Shown: positions 1 through 7,749 of the stretch, one piece after another
Layout: every line of letters begins with the position of its first letter
Position numbering within the stretch: position 1 is the first letter of the stretch
Assembly: GCA_002423495.1 (NCBI GenBank)
Contig: DIWN01000072.1
Span: 1-22,008, forward strand
Reading direction: 5' to 3'
DNA length: 22,008 nucleotides
From: Anaerolineaceae bacterium UBA6105
GTDB lineage: Bacteria; Chloroflexota; Anaerolineae; Anaerolineales; Anaerolineaceae
The notes under the pieces: model-generated
Database searches by the model: none
The model's input: only the letters and a program-made list of their open reading frames with translations
What the model was told of the DNA's origin: nothing
Made by a program: the position numbers and the translations under genes

Positions 1-111
1 TCTACCCCGCATCGGAATAATTAGTCTATAACATTTTACCCCTTTTGTCAAATCCAATTTCCTTTAAAGGTTTGTCAAAGGTGTGGTTGCCGGCTAAACC
101 TTGTGCTGGTT

Positions 112-117
112 TACAAT
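112..117 (+). promoter_or_regulatory. Possible -10 box of the dioxygenase-like gene
   Basis: TACAAT lies 22 bases before the ATG at 140. The best -35 candidate is TTGCCG at 87-92, with a long 19-base spacer, so this is a weak promoter call. The rest of 1-139 shows no recognisable gene; TTGTCAAA occurs twice (about 47 and 72) without evident meaning. Confidence 0.3.
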
Positions 118-139
118 TACACCCATAAGAGAGGTGCTT

Positions 140-934
140 ATGGACCAAAACAAAAAACGTATTGTCTACTTCAGCCACGGCGGCGGACCGCTGCCATTGC
201 TTGGCGACCCGGGGCACAAGGCCATGATCGATTTCATGCGCGTCCTGCCGGAGCAAATCACCCGCCCGGATTTGATCCTTGTGATCAGCGCGCACTGGGA
301 AGAAGCCATGCCCACCCTGCTCGGCTCGCCCAACCCCCCAATGTTCTACGACTATTACGGCTTTCCGCCTGAAACCTACAAGGTCAACTATCCCGCGCCA
401 GGTGCGCCTGAATCTGCAAAAAAGATTGCCGGGATGCTCATGGCTGCTGGCATACCTTCGCGGATCGACCCAACCCGCGGCTACGACCACGGTCACTTCA
501 TTCCACTGCTGATGATGTACCCCGAAGCGGAAATCCCAACCCTGCAGCTTTCGCTGATCCGCGACTTGGATCCGGAACGGCATTTGCAGCTTGGCGAAGC
601 GTTGCGCCCGCTGCTGGAAGAAAACGTCCTCATCATTGGCTCTGGCTTCTCGTTCCACAACATGTCTGCTTTCTCCTGGAGCCCCTCCTCGAAGCCAGAC
701 CCTGCCAACGATACTTTCCAGGACTGGTTGATCGAAGCCAATACAGCACCCAATTATGCTGACACGCGCCGAGCCTTGCTCAACTGGGCGCAAGCCCCGC
801 ATGCCCGCTATTGCCATCCCCGAGAGGAGCATTTGCTGCCATTGCTGGTCTGTGCCGGCCTGGCGCAAAGCTCAGCCCAGATTCTCTTTGACGACTTAAT
901 TCTCGGAAAACGCGGATTGGCATTCGGCTGGTAA
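140..934 (+). CDS. DODA/LigB-type extradiol ring-cleavage dioxygenase-like protein (YgiD family)
   Basis: This 264-residue protein resembles the LigB/DODA superfamily (4,5-DOPA dioxygenase, E. coli YgiD). These cytosolic metalloenzymes cleave catechol-type rings. His-containing motifs sit where the family keeps its metal and catalytic residues: SHGGGP (H13), ISAHWE (H52), YDHGHF (H117 and H119), GFSFHN (H173) and CHPREEH (H226, H231). Length fits the family (about 260-270). I chose ATG 140 rather than the in-frame ATG at 101 because GAGGTG at 131-136 is correctly placed and the conserved region begins right after. The gene stands alone on the plus strand and ends at a terminator shared with the convergent yedF-like gene. 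Family membership is solid. The true substrate is unknown, since many bacterial homologues have no proven natural aromatic substrate. Confidence 0.85.
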   Translation: MDQNKKRIVYFSHGGGPLPLLGDPGHKAMIDFMRVLPEQITRPDLILVISAHWEEAMPTLLGSPNPPMFYDYYGFPPETYKVNYPAPGAPESAKKIAGMLMAAGIPSRIDPTRGYDHGHFIPLLMMYPEAEIPTLQLSLIRDLDPERHLQLGEALRPLLEENVLIIGSGFSFHNMSAFSWSPSSKPDPANDTFQDWLIEANTAPNYADTRRALLNWAQAPHARYCHPREEHLLPLLVCAGLAQSSAQILFDDLILGKRGLAFGW

Positions 935-951
935 ATCGAGTACACACATAA

Positions 952-988
952 AAAAGACGCCAACCTGAGAAATGGGTTGGCGTCTTTT
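952..988. terminator. Bidirectional intrinsic terminator
   Basis: AAAAGACGCCAACC (952-965) and GGTTGGCGTCTTTT (975-988) form a 14-bp hairpin with a 9-base loop. The A-rich left flank and T-rich right flank give a U tract on both strands, so it can end both the dioxygenase-like gene (+) and the pheST-yedF operon (-). Confidence 0.9.
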
Positions 989-1001
989 CATTTCAGTTTC
1001 A

Positions 1002-1337
1002 TTAGAGGCTGATGACCTTTTCGGCCACTTGCAGGGCTGCCAGGATACCGGGCATGCCGCCCACTTTTCCAACCCTCACCTTATCCGTTAGTCCAAAGAA
1101 TTCCAGGCAAGTGGAGCAGACCAGCAGCTCCACGCCCGCCGCTTCCAGCAGCTTCAGCCACTGCAGCACCAGCGAGCCCTCGCACACCAGCTTTACACCG
1201 TCGGCATAAAACACGATCTGCGCGGGTTTCTCTTCTGCCTGGGCAGCCAGGCTCAGGTATTTCACTGCCAGGGTCTGCTGCAAACCTTCCGGGGCATCCC
1301 CCAAACCGTTTCGGGTGAATAATAAGACAGTCTTCAT
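1002..1337 (-). CDS. DsrE-like protein resembling the C-terminal domain of YedF
   Basis: This 111-residue protein matches the DsrE-like C-terminal domain of YedF-type sulfurtransferase-like proteins. The landmarks are an N-terminal beta strand (KTVLLF), FYADGVKLVCEGS around 43-55, the cysteine pair LLVCSTCLEFFGL (C74, C77) and a VGKVGGM segment. Canonical YedF also has an N-terminal TusA/SirA domain, which is absent, so this is a free-standing C-terminal module. In selenium or sulfur metabolism such proteins are thought to carry persulfide or perselenide, but this member's function is unknown. The ATG lies 8 bases after the pheT stop, with AGGTGAGG just before it, so it is the third gene of the pheST operon and shares its T-box control. 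No selenium genes are visible nearby. Confidence 0.75.
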   Translation of the reverse strand: MKTVLLFTRNGLGDAPEGLQQTLAVKYLSLAAQAEEKPAQIVFYADGVKLVCEGSLVLQWLKLLEAAGVELLVCSTCLEFFGLTDKVRVGKVGGMPGILAALQVAEKVISL

Positions 1338-1345
1338 TGCCTCAC

Positions 1346-3877
1346 CTACGAGCTGCGCAGGACCGCGCCGAAGGTGTTTTTGGTCTGTTTCACAATCCGG
1401 TTGCGGATGTTCAAGGCATCTTTGTCGTTGAGAGTGCGGTCAAAGGCCTGGTAGGTCAGCTGGTAAGCCAGGCTTTTCTTGCTCTCTCCCAAGCGGGCAT
1501 CGCGGTAAACATCAAACAGCTTCACATCCACCAGCAGCTTTCCGCCTGCCTGCCAGATCAAGGCTTCCAAATCCTCCGCCGGCACGCTCTCATCCACGAT
1601 CAGGGCAATATCCTCCACCATCGCCGGGTAGCTTGAAATTGCCTTATTGGTGAAGACTGCGTTGCTCAAGCGGACCAAAGCTTCTCCATCAAACTCAGCC
1701 ACCAGAACGGGATCCTGCCCGAAGGCATAGTTTTTCCTGACCTGCGGGTGGAGTTCGCCCATGACGCCCAGGATCTCCTCCCCCACTCTCACTTCAGCAC
1801 ACTTGCCGGGGTGGAAACTGGGGTGCGCGGTTGCCTGGAACCTGACCCCCTCCAGGTGCAGACCGTCCAACAGCGCTTCCACCACGCCCTTCAGGTCAAA
1901 GAAGTCCATTGCCTTGCTCTGGGGTCGGTCCCAACTCGCCACGTCCCAAGCGCCGGTCAGGCCGATGCTCAGGCGCAGCGCCTCATGGGGCAAGATTTCA
2001 TCCGCCACGGGTAAGAAGACCGGTCCCAACTCAAACAGCGCCAGACCAGGCCTGAATTTGGTGTTGTATTCGAGCAACTCGAGCATGGTTGCCATGGCGC
2101 TGCGGCGCATGACGGTGCGCTCGGGTGTAATCGGGTTCTTGAGGCGCACATACGCCAGTCCTGCTGGCGCCTTTCTGCCAATGAACAAGCGCGCTTCGCG
2201 TTCGGGTGAGGTCTGGCGATATGCCAGGGTATCCTGCAGGCCGATCGAGACCAGGATGTCCCGGATGCGTTCCTCTGCTTCCAGATCGGGGTTGCCAAGC
2301 TGGGGAGGCAGTTCATCGCTCAGGCGCTTTGCCGCGATGCGCTCATAGCCATAAACGCGCGAAATCTCTTCAATCAGGTTTCTCTGCCCGATAATGCCGG
2401 TTTCAATATCCGTGCGTGTCGCCGGGCTCTTTGCCACCAGCTCATTGCCCTCAATCCAGCAGGTAAATCCTAATCTTTCGAGAATGCCAATGGATTCCTC
2501 CAGCGAGATCTCCTGCCCAAGCACCTCGGCAATATTCTGCGCTGAAATACGATTGACGGTGTCCACATAAGGTTTGCCGTAGTCATCCAGCACGCCCTGC
2601 ACCACTTCGCCACCACCCCATTCCTGCACGCGTTTGAGGCACAGGCTCAGCGCGGTTTCTGCCAATTCGGGATGCACGTCACGGCTGAATCGGTAGGCCG
2701 CTTCGCTGTTGATGCGGGTTTTGCTGAGGGTTTTACGCAGGTTGATGAAGTTCCAGTTCGCCGACTCGATCAGCAGGTTGCGCGTTTCCGCATGGACGCC
2801 GGTTTCGCCGCCGCCCATGACTCCCGCGATAGAAAGCGGCCCAACAGTGTCGGTCACTAATTCCATTTGCGTGTCAAGTTGCGGTTCAGACCCATCAAGC
2901 AGGGCGATTTTCTCGCCCTCATGCGCCGTGCGGGTGATGATGGTCGGCTTGCCGCCTGCCCGTTCGCGCAGCAGGTCGTAATCGAAGGCGTGCAGGGGCT
3001 GACCGATCTCGAGCATGGTGTAGTTCGTGGCATCCACCAGGGCGTCAATCGGGCGCATGCCTGCCAGCGAGAGCCGGCGCTGCACCCAGTAGGGGCTTTT
3101 GCGGGCTTGCGTGCCTTCCACCATTCCAAGCATGAAGCGCGGGTTAAGCTCGGTGTTTTTCACTTCCAAGCCAATTTTTTCTTCGATAGCTCCACCCTTT
3201 TCAAGGGTAGGCTCTTCCGGCAAGCGCAGTGGTCTGCCCAAAGCCGCCGAAAGTTCCCTGGCGATACCCAGGATGGAGGCGTCTCTTGCCATATTCGGCA
3301 GGATTGCGACCTCATAGACCACATCGCCCATGTAATCCACCAGCGGCATGCCAACCGGCGCGTCCGCGTCTAGTTCGATCACGCCCTCGTGTTCTTCTGA
3401 GATGCCCAGCTCTTTTTCCGAGCAGATCATCGAGCGCGACTCAACCCCACGGATGGTCGTCTTTTTGAGTTTCGTCACGACTTGCCCGGGTTGATGCCCA
3501 TCATAAAGCATGGACCCTTCGCGCGCGTAGGCAACTTTGAGCGGCTGCTCCAACCTACCCTTGCCAAGGTGAGGGAACATATTCGGCGCGCCAGTCAGGA
3601 CGGTCACGATTCCCATGCCATCGTTGAGCTCGCAGAGGCTCAGCCGGTCGGCGTTGGGGTGTTGGTTGACCTCCACCACCTCCGCGACCACAAATTTCTC
3701 TTTGTCCCAGGGCAGTCCGAAGTATTTATTCTTCAGTTTGCCTTCGGGCTTCTCCACTCCGACCAACTGCACACTTTCCACTTCCAGACCGACGTTGGTC
3801 AGGATGTTGGCAAGTTCTTCAATGCCAATTCCGTCCAGGTTGATGTAATCTTTAATCCAACTTAAGGGTGCTTTCAT
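1346..3877 (-). CDS. pheT: Phenylalanyl-tRNA synthetase beta subunit
   Basis: This is the beta subunit of the alpha2-beta2 enzyme that charges tRNA-Phe in the cytosol. At 843 residues it is slightly longer than the usual 790-810. An N-terminal OB-fold tRNA-binding domain contains HPNADRLSLC near residues 78-87. Next come B3/B4 editing-type and B5 regions (MRPIDALVDATNY, then GQPLHAFD), a catalytic-like core, and a C-terminal anticodon-binding domain (SSYPAMVEDIALIVD to the end). About 20 extra residues precede the OB domain (VGVEKPEGKLKNKYFGLPWD). The ATG at 3877 is preceded by AGGAGATGAG, and the pheS stop is 11 bases upstream. Intact and full length, with high confidence. Confidence 0.97.
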   Translation of the reverse strand: MKAPLSWIKDYINLDGIGIEELANILTNVGLEVESVQLVGVEKPEGKLKNKYFGLPWDKEKFVVAEVVEVNQHPNADRLSLCELNDGMGIVTVLTGAPNMFPHLGKGRLEQPLKVAYAREGSMLYDGHQPGQVVTKLKKTTIRGVESRSMICSEKELGISEEHEGVIELDADAPVGMPLVDYMGDVVYEVAILPNMARDASILGIARELSAALGRPLRLPEEPTLEKGGAIEEKIGLEVKNTELNPRFMLGMVEGTQARKSPYWVQRRLSLAGMRPIDALVDATNYTMLEIGQPLHAFDYDLLRERAGGKPTIITRTAHEGEKIALLDGSEPQLDTQMELVTDTVGPLSIAGVMGGGETGVHAETRNLLIESANWNFINLRKTLSKTRINSEAAYRFSRDVHPELAETALSLCLKRVQEWGGGEVVQGVLDDYGKPYVDTVNRISAQNIAEVLGQEISLEESIGILERLGFTCWIEGNELVAKSPATRTDIETGIIGQRNLIEEISRVYGYERIAAKRLSDELPPQLGNPDLEAEERIRDILVSIGLQDTLAYRQTSPEREARLFIGRKAPAGLAYVRLKNPITPERTVMRRSAMATMLELLEYNTKFRPGLALFELGPVFLPVADEILPHEALRLSIGLTGAWDVASWDRPQSKAMDFFDLKGVVEALLDGLHLEGVRFQATAHPSFHPGKCAEVRVGEEILGVMGELHPQVRKNYAFGQDPVLVAEFDGEALVRLSNAVFTNKAISSYPAMVEDIALIVDESVPAEDLEALIWQAGGKLLVDVKLFDVYRDARLGESKKSLAYQLTYQAFDRTLNDKDALNIRNRIVKQTKNTFGAVLRSS

Positions 3878-3888
3878 CTCATCTCCTC

Positions 3889-4923
3889 TTAGAACTGTTC
3901 CAGAAAGCGAATGTCGTTATTGCGGAAGTGGCGAATATCATCAATGTGATAGCGCATCAAGGTGGAGCGGTCAATGCCCATGCCGGCGGCAAAACCGGAA
4001 TAGACCTCGGGGTCATATCCGCCGTACCTGAGCACGGTCGGGTGCACCATGCCGCAGCCAAGGATCTCCAGCCAGCCAGTACCCTTGCACACGCCGCAGC
4101 CTTCACCGCCGCAGACAAAGCACTGCACGTCCATTTCGGCGCTGGGCTCCGTGAAGGGGAAGAAGGAAGGGCGCAAACGCGTGCGCGCGTTCTCGCCGAA
4201 GGTTCTGCGGGCAAAGTCGTTGAGCGTGCCGCGCATATCGGCGAAGGTGATGCCCTTGCCCACTACCAGCAGCTCCACCTGGATGAATTCAATTTCCGAG
4301 CGGGCTGTCAGCTGCTCATAGCGCATGGTGGTGCCCGGCAGGATCACACGGATATTCTCCGGAGCCCTCTCGCGCATCACGCGCACCTGTCCTGGCGAGG
4401 TGTGCGTTCGCAACACCACGCCTTCCTTATCGGTATAGAAGGTGTCCCACATGTCGCGCGCCGGATGATAGGGCGGGATGTTGAGGAAGGTGAAGTTGAA
4501 GTCGTCGGTTTCCACTTCCGGCGAGCGGTAAATCTGGAAGCCCATATCGGCAAAGATCTTGTAGATCTGCCGCAGAGTCAGATGCAACGGGTGGATCCTC
4601 CCGCGGCGTGGTTTGCGGCCGGGCAGGGTCACATCCAGGGTTTCTTTGGTAAAAGTTTCCTGCTGGCTGGCAGTCTTAATACCCTCTTCCTTTTCTGCCA
4701 GGGCTGCTTCCAACCCGACCTTCAGCTGGTTTACGGCTTTGCCAATCACTGGGCGCTCTTCTTTGGCAAGCTTTGCCATCGAGCCGTAAGTTTGCATCAC
4801 CAGCGAGCTCTTTCCAAGGAACTCCTGTTTCCAGGCTTCCAGCGATTCTACATTCCCGACAGCCTGGAGCCCTTCAATTCCGCGCGCCAGCTCTGCCTGC
4901 AACTTTCCTTCAGTTTCCAACAT
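3889..4923 (-). CDS. pheS: Phenylalanyl-tRNA synthetase alpha subunit
   Basis: This is the catalytic subunit of PheRS, a class II aminoacyl-tRNA synthetase. At 344 residues it has the normal length. An N-terminal coiled-coil arm (about 1-90) is followed by the aminoacylation core. Visible motifs are LRTHTSPGQVRVM (motif 2 region), FTEPSAEMDVQCF, a cysteine cluster CFVCGGEGCGVCKGTGW, GCGMVHPTVL, and the motif 3 segment GFAAGMGIDRSTLMRY. The Cys cluster is common in many bacterial PheS proteins and may bind zinc. ATG 4923 has GAGGTGA upstream. It is the first gene of pheS-pheT-yedF and lies about 30 bases beyond the T-box terminator, so transcription should depend on readthrough there. Confidence 0.97.
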   Translation of the reverse strand: MLETEGKLQAELARGIEGLQAVGNVESLEAWKQEFLGKSSLVMQTYGSMAKLAKEERPVIGKAVNQLKVGLEAALAEKEEGIKTASQQETFTKETLDVTLPGRKPRRGRIHPLHLTLRQIYKIFADMGFQIYRSPEVETDDFNFTFLNIPPYHPARDMWDTFYTDKEGVVLRTHTSPGQVRVMRERAPENIRVILPGTTMRYEQLTARSEIEFIQVELLVVGKGITFADMRGTLNDFARRTFGENARTRLRPSFFPFTEPSAEMDVQCFVCGGEGCGVCKGTGWLEILGCGMVHPTVLRYGGYDPEVYSGFAAGMGIDRSTLMRYHIDDIRHFRNNDIRFLEQF

Positions 4924-4952
4924 TCTTCACCTCATCAATTTGTGATTCGAAC

Positions 4953-4984
4953 AAAAAAAAGCCCGTCCAGATAAAGGGACGGGC
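4953..4984 (-). terminator. T-box attenuator terminator
   Basis: GGACGGGC and GCCCGTCC (4977-4984 and 4961-4968, read on the minus strand as GCCCGTCC loop GGACGGGC) form an 8-bp hairpin followed by eight U. Its 5' arm overlaps the antiterminator 3' strand (4974-4982), so the two folds exclude each other. Confidence 0.93.
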
Positions 4985-5198
4985 CTAAAAGCCGTGGTAC
5001 CACCCTTCTTGGCTGGAGTAGCCAGCCCTCTCAGGTTGTTCTGTAACGGGAACACCCGGCGCGGACTACTTGCAATAGTGTTTCACCCGCACGACTCCTG
5101 AGGGAACTTCAACTTTCGCTTGCCTGGCGCCGCTCTCAGTCTCGACCGCGCCTCCCTGTTGGGGCTCTAAAGCCTACTTTCCTCACTTCACATCGTTC
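4953..5198 (-). promoter_or_regulatory. T-box leader (tRNA-Phe-sensing riboswitch) of pheST
   Basis: The transcript starts near 5198. The T-box AAGGGTGGTACCACGG lies at 4992-5007. In the antiterminator, AAGGG (5003-5007) pairs with CCCTT (4974-4978) and ACGG (4992-4995) with CCGT (4979-4982), leaving the 7-base bulge TGGTACC. The competing terminator pairs 4977-4984 with 4961-4968 and is followed by eight U (4953-4960). At the Stem I base, GAGG (5181-5184) pairs with CCTC (5100-5103), and GGCTTT (5169-5174) with AAAGTT (5111-5116). They enclose a loop with AAAGTA on one side and GAAG-TTC on the other. The predicted specifier is TTC (5104-5106), a Phe codon matching the genes downstream. The T-box call is very strong; the specifier is inferred from hand folding. 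Confidence 0.95.
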
Positions 5199-5203
5199 GC
5201 CCT

Positions 5204-5232
5204 ATTATAGAAGTATTAAGGAGCATGGTCAA
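5204..5232 (-). promoter_or_regulatory. Sigma-70-type promoter of the pheST operon
   Basis: Read on the minus strand, TTGACC (5227-5232) is followed after exactly 17 bases by TATAAT (5204-5209), giving a start near 5198. This is the best consensus promoter in the window, and it sits directly before the T-box Stem I. Confidence 0.85.
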
Positions 5233-5270
5233 GAGCAATGGCATTCATGTGGCACACCTGAGCTTCTGAT

Positions 5271-5296
5271 AAAAAAGCCGGGCTTTCACCCGGCTT
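5271..5296 (-). terminator. Intrinsic terminator of tpiA
   Basis: On the minus strand AAGCCGGG pairs with CCCGGCTT (5289-5296 and 5275-5282) around a 6-base loop, followed by six T (5271-5276). It lies 18 bases after the tpiA stop and separates tpiA from the pheST promoter 40 bases further on. Confidence 0.9.
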
Positions 5297-5313
5297 CAGA
5301 CCCTGCAATATTC

Positions 5314-6069
5314 TTACATCGCGGCTTTGACAAGCGCGATGAAGGACTCAGCCTTCAGGCTCGCTCCGCCGATCAGACCGCCGTCAATATCGGATTGCCC
5401 AAACAGTTCTGCCGCGTTTCCGGGATTTACCGAGCCGCCGTAAAGAATGCGCATGCCATCACCGATTTCCTCGCCAAACATTTCGCGCAGGATCGGGCGA
5501 ATCACATCCTTGTGCACAGCGTTCGCGCCTTCAGGGGTGGCCGCCAGCCCGGTGCCAATTGCCCAGACGGGCTCATAAGCAATCACCACCTGCTCAGCCT
5601 GCTCCTGGGTCAGCCCTTCCAGGTCTGCCCGCACCTGCCGGCTGACGACCTCGGCGGTGATGCCGCTCTGGTTTTCTTCCAAAGTCTCGCCCACGCACAC
5701 GATCGGTTTCAGCCCATGTGCCAAGGCTGCCAAAGTTTTCTTGTTGACAGTTTCATCCGTTTCGCCAAACATGGCGCGCCGCTCTGAGTGGCCTAAAATC
5801 ACGAACTCGCAAAGCTCTTTCAGCATTACAGGCGAGATCTCGCCAGTAAAAGCACCCGATTCAGCCCAGTGCATATTCTGAGCGCCGAGCTTGATGGCCG
5901 ATTCGTCCACCTCGCGTTTGGCGACGCCCAGCCCAATAAATGGCGGGCAAACCACAATTTCCACATCCTCAACTGCGTGTAAAACAGGATACATCTCACG
6001 GATCAGATCGCGGGTCTCATACAAGCCCTTGTTCATCTTCCAATTTCCGGCAACCATTGGTTTTCTCAT
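5314..6069 (-). CDS. tpiA: Triosephosphate isomerase
   Basis: This cytosolic TIM-barrel enzyme interconverts dihydroxyacetone phosphate and glyceraldehyde 3-phosphate. Its 251 residues match the family length. The catalytic residues are all present: Lys11 in GNWKMN, His94 in LGHSERR and Glu166 in AYEPVWAIGTG, with the phosphate-binding YGGSV at 210-214. ATG 6069 has TAAGGAG upstream at good spacing. The gene has its own terminator and a likely promoter. It belongs to a loose central-carbon block with gap and pgk but is separated from them by two lipoprotein genes. Confidence 0.98.
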   Translation of the reverse strand: MRKPMVAGNWKMNKGLYETRDLIREMYPVLHAVEDVEIVVCPPFIGLGVAKREVDESAIKLGAQNMHWAESGAFTGEISPVMLKELCEFVILGHSERRAMFGETDETVNKKTLAALAHGLKPIVCVGETLEENQSGITAEVVSRQVRADLEGLTQEQAEQVVIAYEPVWAIGTGLAATPEGANAVHKDVIRPILREMFGEEIGDGMRILYGGSVNPGNAAELFGQSDIDGGLIGGASLKAESFIALVKAAM

Positions 6070-6104
6070 TGCTCCTTACCATCCTCTGCTATTAGTTAAT
6101 TCTT

Positions 6105-6113
6105 ATTTTATCA
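6105..6113 (-). promoter_or_regulatory. Probable extended -10 promoter of tpiA
   Basis: On the minus strand TGATAAAAT (6105-6113) is an extended -10 element (TGn plus TAAAAT) placed to start transcription near 6098, about 29 bases before the ATG. No good -35 box is seen, which is tolerated with extended -10 promoters. Confidence 0.45.
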
Positions 6114-6184
6114 TCAAGCTGGTGTGATTTTTTCCAAAATACGACCGAGTGTAAGGTAGGGTTGGTCAGTGTTCATGAACCTTC

Positions 6185-6271
6185 TTTTCGTAGGCCGGCT
6201 TCCTCGGTTGAAGCCGGCTCTGGCTTGTCTTGAAGGAGCCGGATTGAAATGCGCAATCCGGCCTACGAAAA
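6185..6271. repeat. REPIN-like element: two inverted REP-type palindromes
   Basis: A 14-bp outer inverted repeat, TTTTCGTAGGCCGG (6185-6198) and its exact complement (6258-6271), encloses two hairpins. The left one is GCCGGCTTC (6194-6202) with GAAGCCGGC (6210-6218). The right one is GCCGGATTG (6238-6246) with CAATCCGGC (6254-6262). Each has a 9-bp stem and 7-base loop, and 19 bases separate them. Read inward from either end, each palindrome is preceded by GTAG, the hallmark tetranucleotide of REP sequences mobilised by RAYT (TnpA-REP) transposases. It lies in the non-coding gap between tpiA and a lipoprotein gene. No RAYT gene is in the window and this is the only copy seen here. Confidence 0.8.
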
Positions 6272-6335
6272 ACTGACGCTATACTCTACGAGCACGCCGC
6301 CCCACCATACAAATCATAGCTTGCAGTCTAACACC

Positions 6336-6368
6336 AAAAAAGGCTGACCGGATTATCCAGTCAGCCTT
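6336..6368 (-). terminator. Intrinsic terminator of the larger NBR1-Ig lipoprotein gene
   Basis: On the minus strand AAGGCTGAC (6360-6368) pairs with GTCAGCCTT (6340-6348), with further G-U-tolerant pairing inside the loop, followed by six T (6336-6341). It lies 19 bases after the stop codon. Confidence 0.88.
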
Positions 6369-6387
6369 AACTCACAACTTAATTGAA

Positions 6388-7641
6388 CTATTTGGTGCGA
6401 TAGATCATTGGGTTGAGCCACAATCCGCGATTATCCTGGGATGTGCCTTCGTTCCAGACAACCAGCGAGAACTGAACGTTCTGACCAGCAAGGAAGGACA
6501 AGTCAATCTCCAGCGGGTTCCACAACTGGTCATAAATTTCATACCATTCGCCCAATTCAACGAAACTGCCATCTCCGACGCGATAGTAAAGCTCAAACTT
6601 CAGGCTGCACTTGGGGCTGTTTGCCTCGCACTGGATCGTCGCGCGGAACTGGTCGCCATCTTTTACCAGGAAAGCCGGATAAATGCCCTGGATGTAACCA
6701 TCGCTGTCATCATTCGGCCTGGTGATCAGACCAATTTCATTTTCCTTGCCACCATCTTCGCGGCGAGGTTCGTCCTTGGTAAGAACGTAACCTTTATCGA
6801 TATCCGTTTCTTTGCCGGGGCAGGGTAATGGATTGGTTTCGCTGGTGGACCAGCGTGCGTCACAAGCTTTATCGGCAAAGTTATAAACCATGCCCTTGCC
6901 GTCAACTACCTGGATCTTCACCCAGAAAGCACCCTTGCTGTCAGGACCGGTGCCAAAACGCACACCGTTCGGGTTGACCATCTGGAAATTTGCCTGGTAG
7001 GAGCCAACCGCTGCCGGGGCGGTCATGTTGATCGAGATATCCACAGTCTCACCCGGTTTAACCTCTTTTGTCAGGTCCCAGACCGTGCCAGAAGTCATCT
7101 GGGTGCCGCTTACAAAAGCGACATCAAAGCGAGTATCCCAGGTGCATGAGCCGCTGTTGCGAATGCGCCAGGTTTTTGTGAAGGTATTCCCAGCAACAAT
7201 TTTTGTTCCATCCGGGATGGTAACATCCTGGACAAACTTCACCTGGTAGCACGGAATAGGCGTAGCTGTTGGTGGGATTCGTGTAGGTGTAGCAGGGATC
7301 GCAGTGGGGGCAGGTTGGGTAGCCGTGGGTGGGATTTGTGTTGCGGTTGCCGTAGGCGGCTCTGTAGTTGGTGTCGATTCCACCGGTACCTGATTGATGC
7401 TGGTGGGATTGAGTGTTGGGGTGTTCTCAATCAATGGCGGAGTTGCCGATAATTGAGCTACGACCGTTTGGAAATATTGCTGCGTGGCTTGTGCCTGCAG
7501 GGTTTGCATCGCTTGTTCAATAGGATCTCCCGTGGGAGTAGGTGAGCCGGAATTACCACATGCTGCTAAAACTATACTCAGTACCAGCATAATTAAACCG
7601 GAATACATCCAAAGTGGATTTCTAGAAATTTTGCTTTTCAT
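6388..7641 (-). CDS. Lipoprotein with NBR1-type Ig-like (four-tryptophan) domain and C-terminal beta-rich domain
   Basis: This 417-residue protein should be exported and lipid-anchored: a signal peptide (about 8-27) ends in the lipobox LAAC, with Cys28. A short Gln/Ala-rich helical part (40-66) and a Thr/Pro-rich linker (about 67-130) follow. Next is an Ig-like domain of the NBR1 FW type (about 131-246), with four tryptophans (W158, W168, W188, W240) and the segment KTWRIRNSGSCTW. A final region (about 251-417) with YNFADKACDARW and GLWLNPMIYR looks like a beta sandwich that I cannot name. ATG 7641 has AAGGAG at good spacing. The neighbouring gene is a shorter paralogue. Bacterial NBR1-Ig domains have no settled function; protein or polysaccharide binding at the cell surface is a guess. 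Confidence 0.85.
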   Translation of the reverse strand: MKSKISRNPLWMYSGLIMLVLSIVLAACGNSGSPTPTGDPIEQAMQTLQAQATQQYFQTVVAQLSATPPLIENTPTLNPTSINQVPVESTPTTEPPTATATQIPPTATQPAPTAIPATPTRIPPTATPIPCYQVKFVQDVTIPDGTKIVAGNTFTKTWRIRNSGSCTWDTRFDVAFVSGTQMTSGTVWDLTKEVKPGETVDISINMTAPAAVGSYQANFQMVNPNGVRFGTGPDSKGAFWVKIQVVDGKGMVYNFADKACDARWSTSETNPLPCPGKETDIDKGYVLTKDEPRREDGGKENEIGLITRPNDDSDGYIQGIYPAFLVKDGDQFRATIQCEANSPKCSLKFELYYRVGDGSFVELGEWYEIYDQLWNPLEIDLSFLAGQNVQFSLVVWNEGTSQDNRGLWLNPMIYRTK

Positions 7642-7713
7642 TTTCTAACTCCTTATTAGCCAGAAATACTTCTCTTTAATAGACGTCCACCGATTGGTAA
7701 AAGTTCCGTATCT

Positions 7714-7741
7714 AAAAAACAACCGCCCCAAGGGGCGGTTG
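7714..7741 (-). terminator. Intrinsic terminator of the smaller NBR1-Ig lipoprotein gene
   Basis: On the minus strand CAACCGCCCC (7732-7741, read as complement) pairs with GGGGCGGTTG (7720-7729) around a 2-base AA/TT turn, followed by six T (7714-7719). It lies 8 bases after the stop codon and separates the two lipoprotein genes. Confidence 0.9.
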
Positions 7742-7749
7742 CAACTTTC

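Noticed and set aside
26..868. Long minus-strand open frame opposite the dioxygenase-like gene
   Set aside because: It is antisense to a protein with clear family motifs, has no recognisable domain, and its start lacks a ribosome-binding site.
3868..4974. Plus-strand 368-codon open frame opposite pheS
   Set aside because: The pheS protein on the other strand is unmistakable. This frame resembles no family and runs into the T-box terminator.
7239..7430. Short repeats in the Thr/Pro-coding region as a possible CRISPR or minisatellite
   Set aside because: The repetition reflects degenerate Thr-Pro-Ala codons of a linker, with no regular repeat and spacer units.
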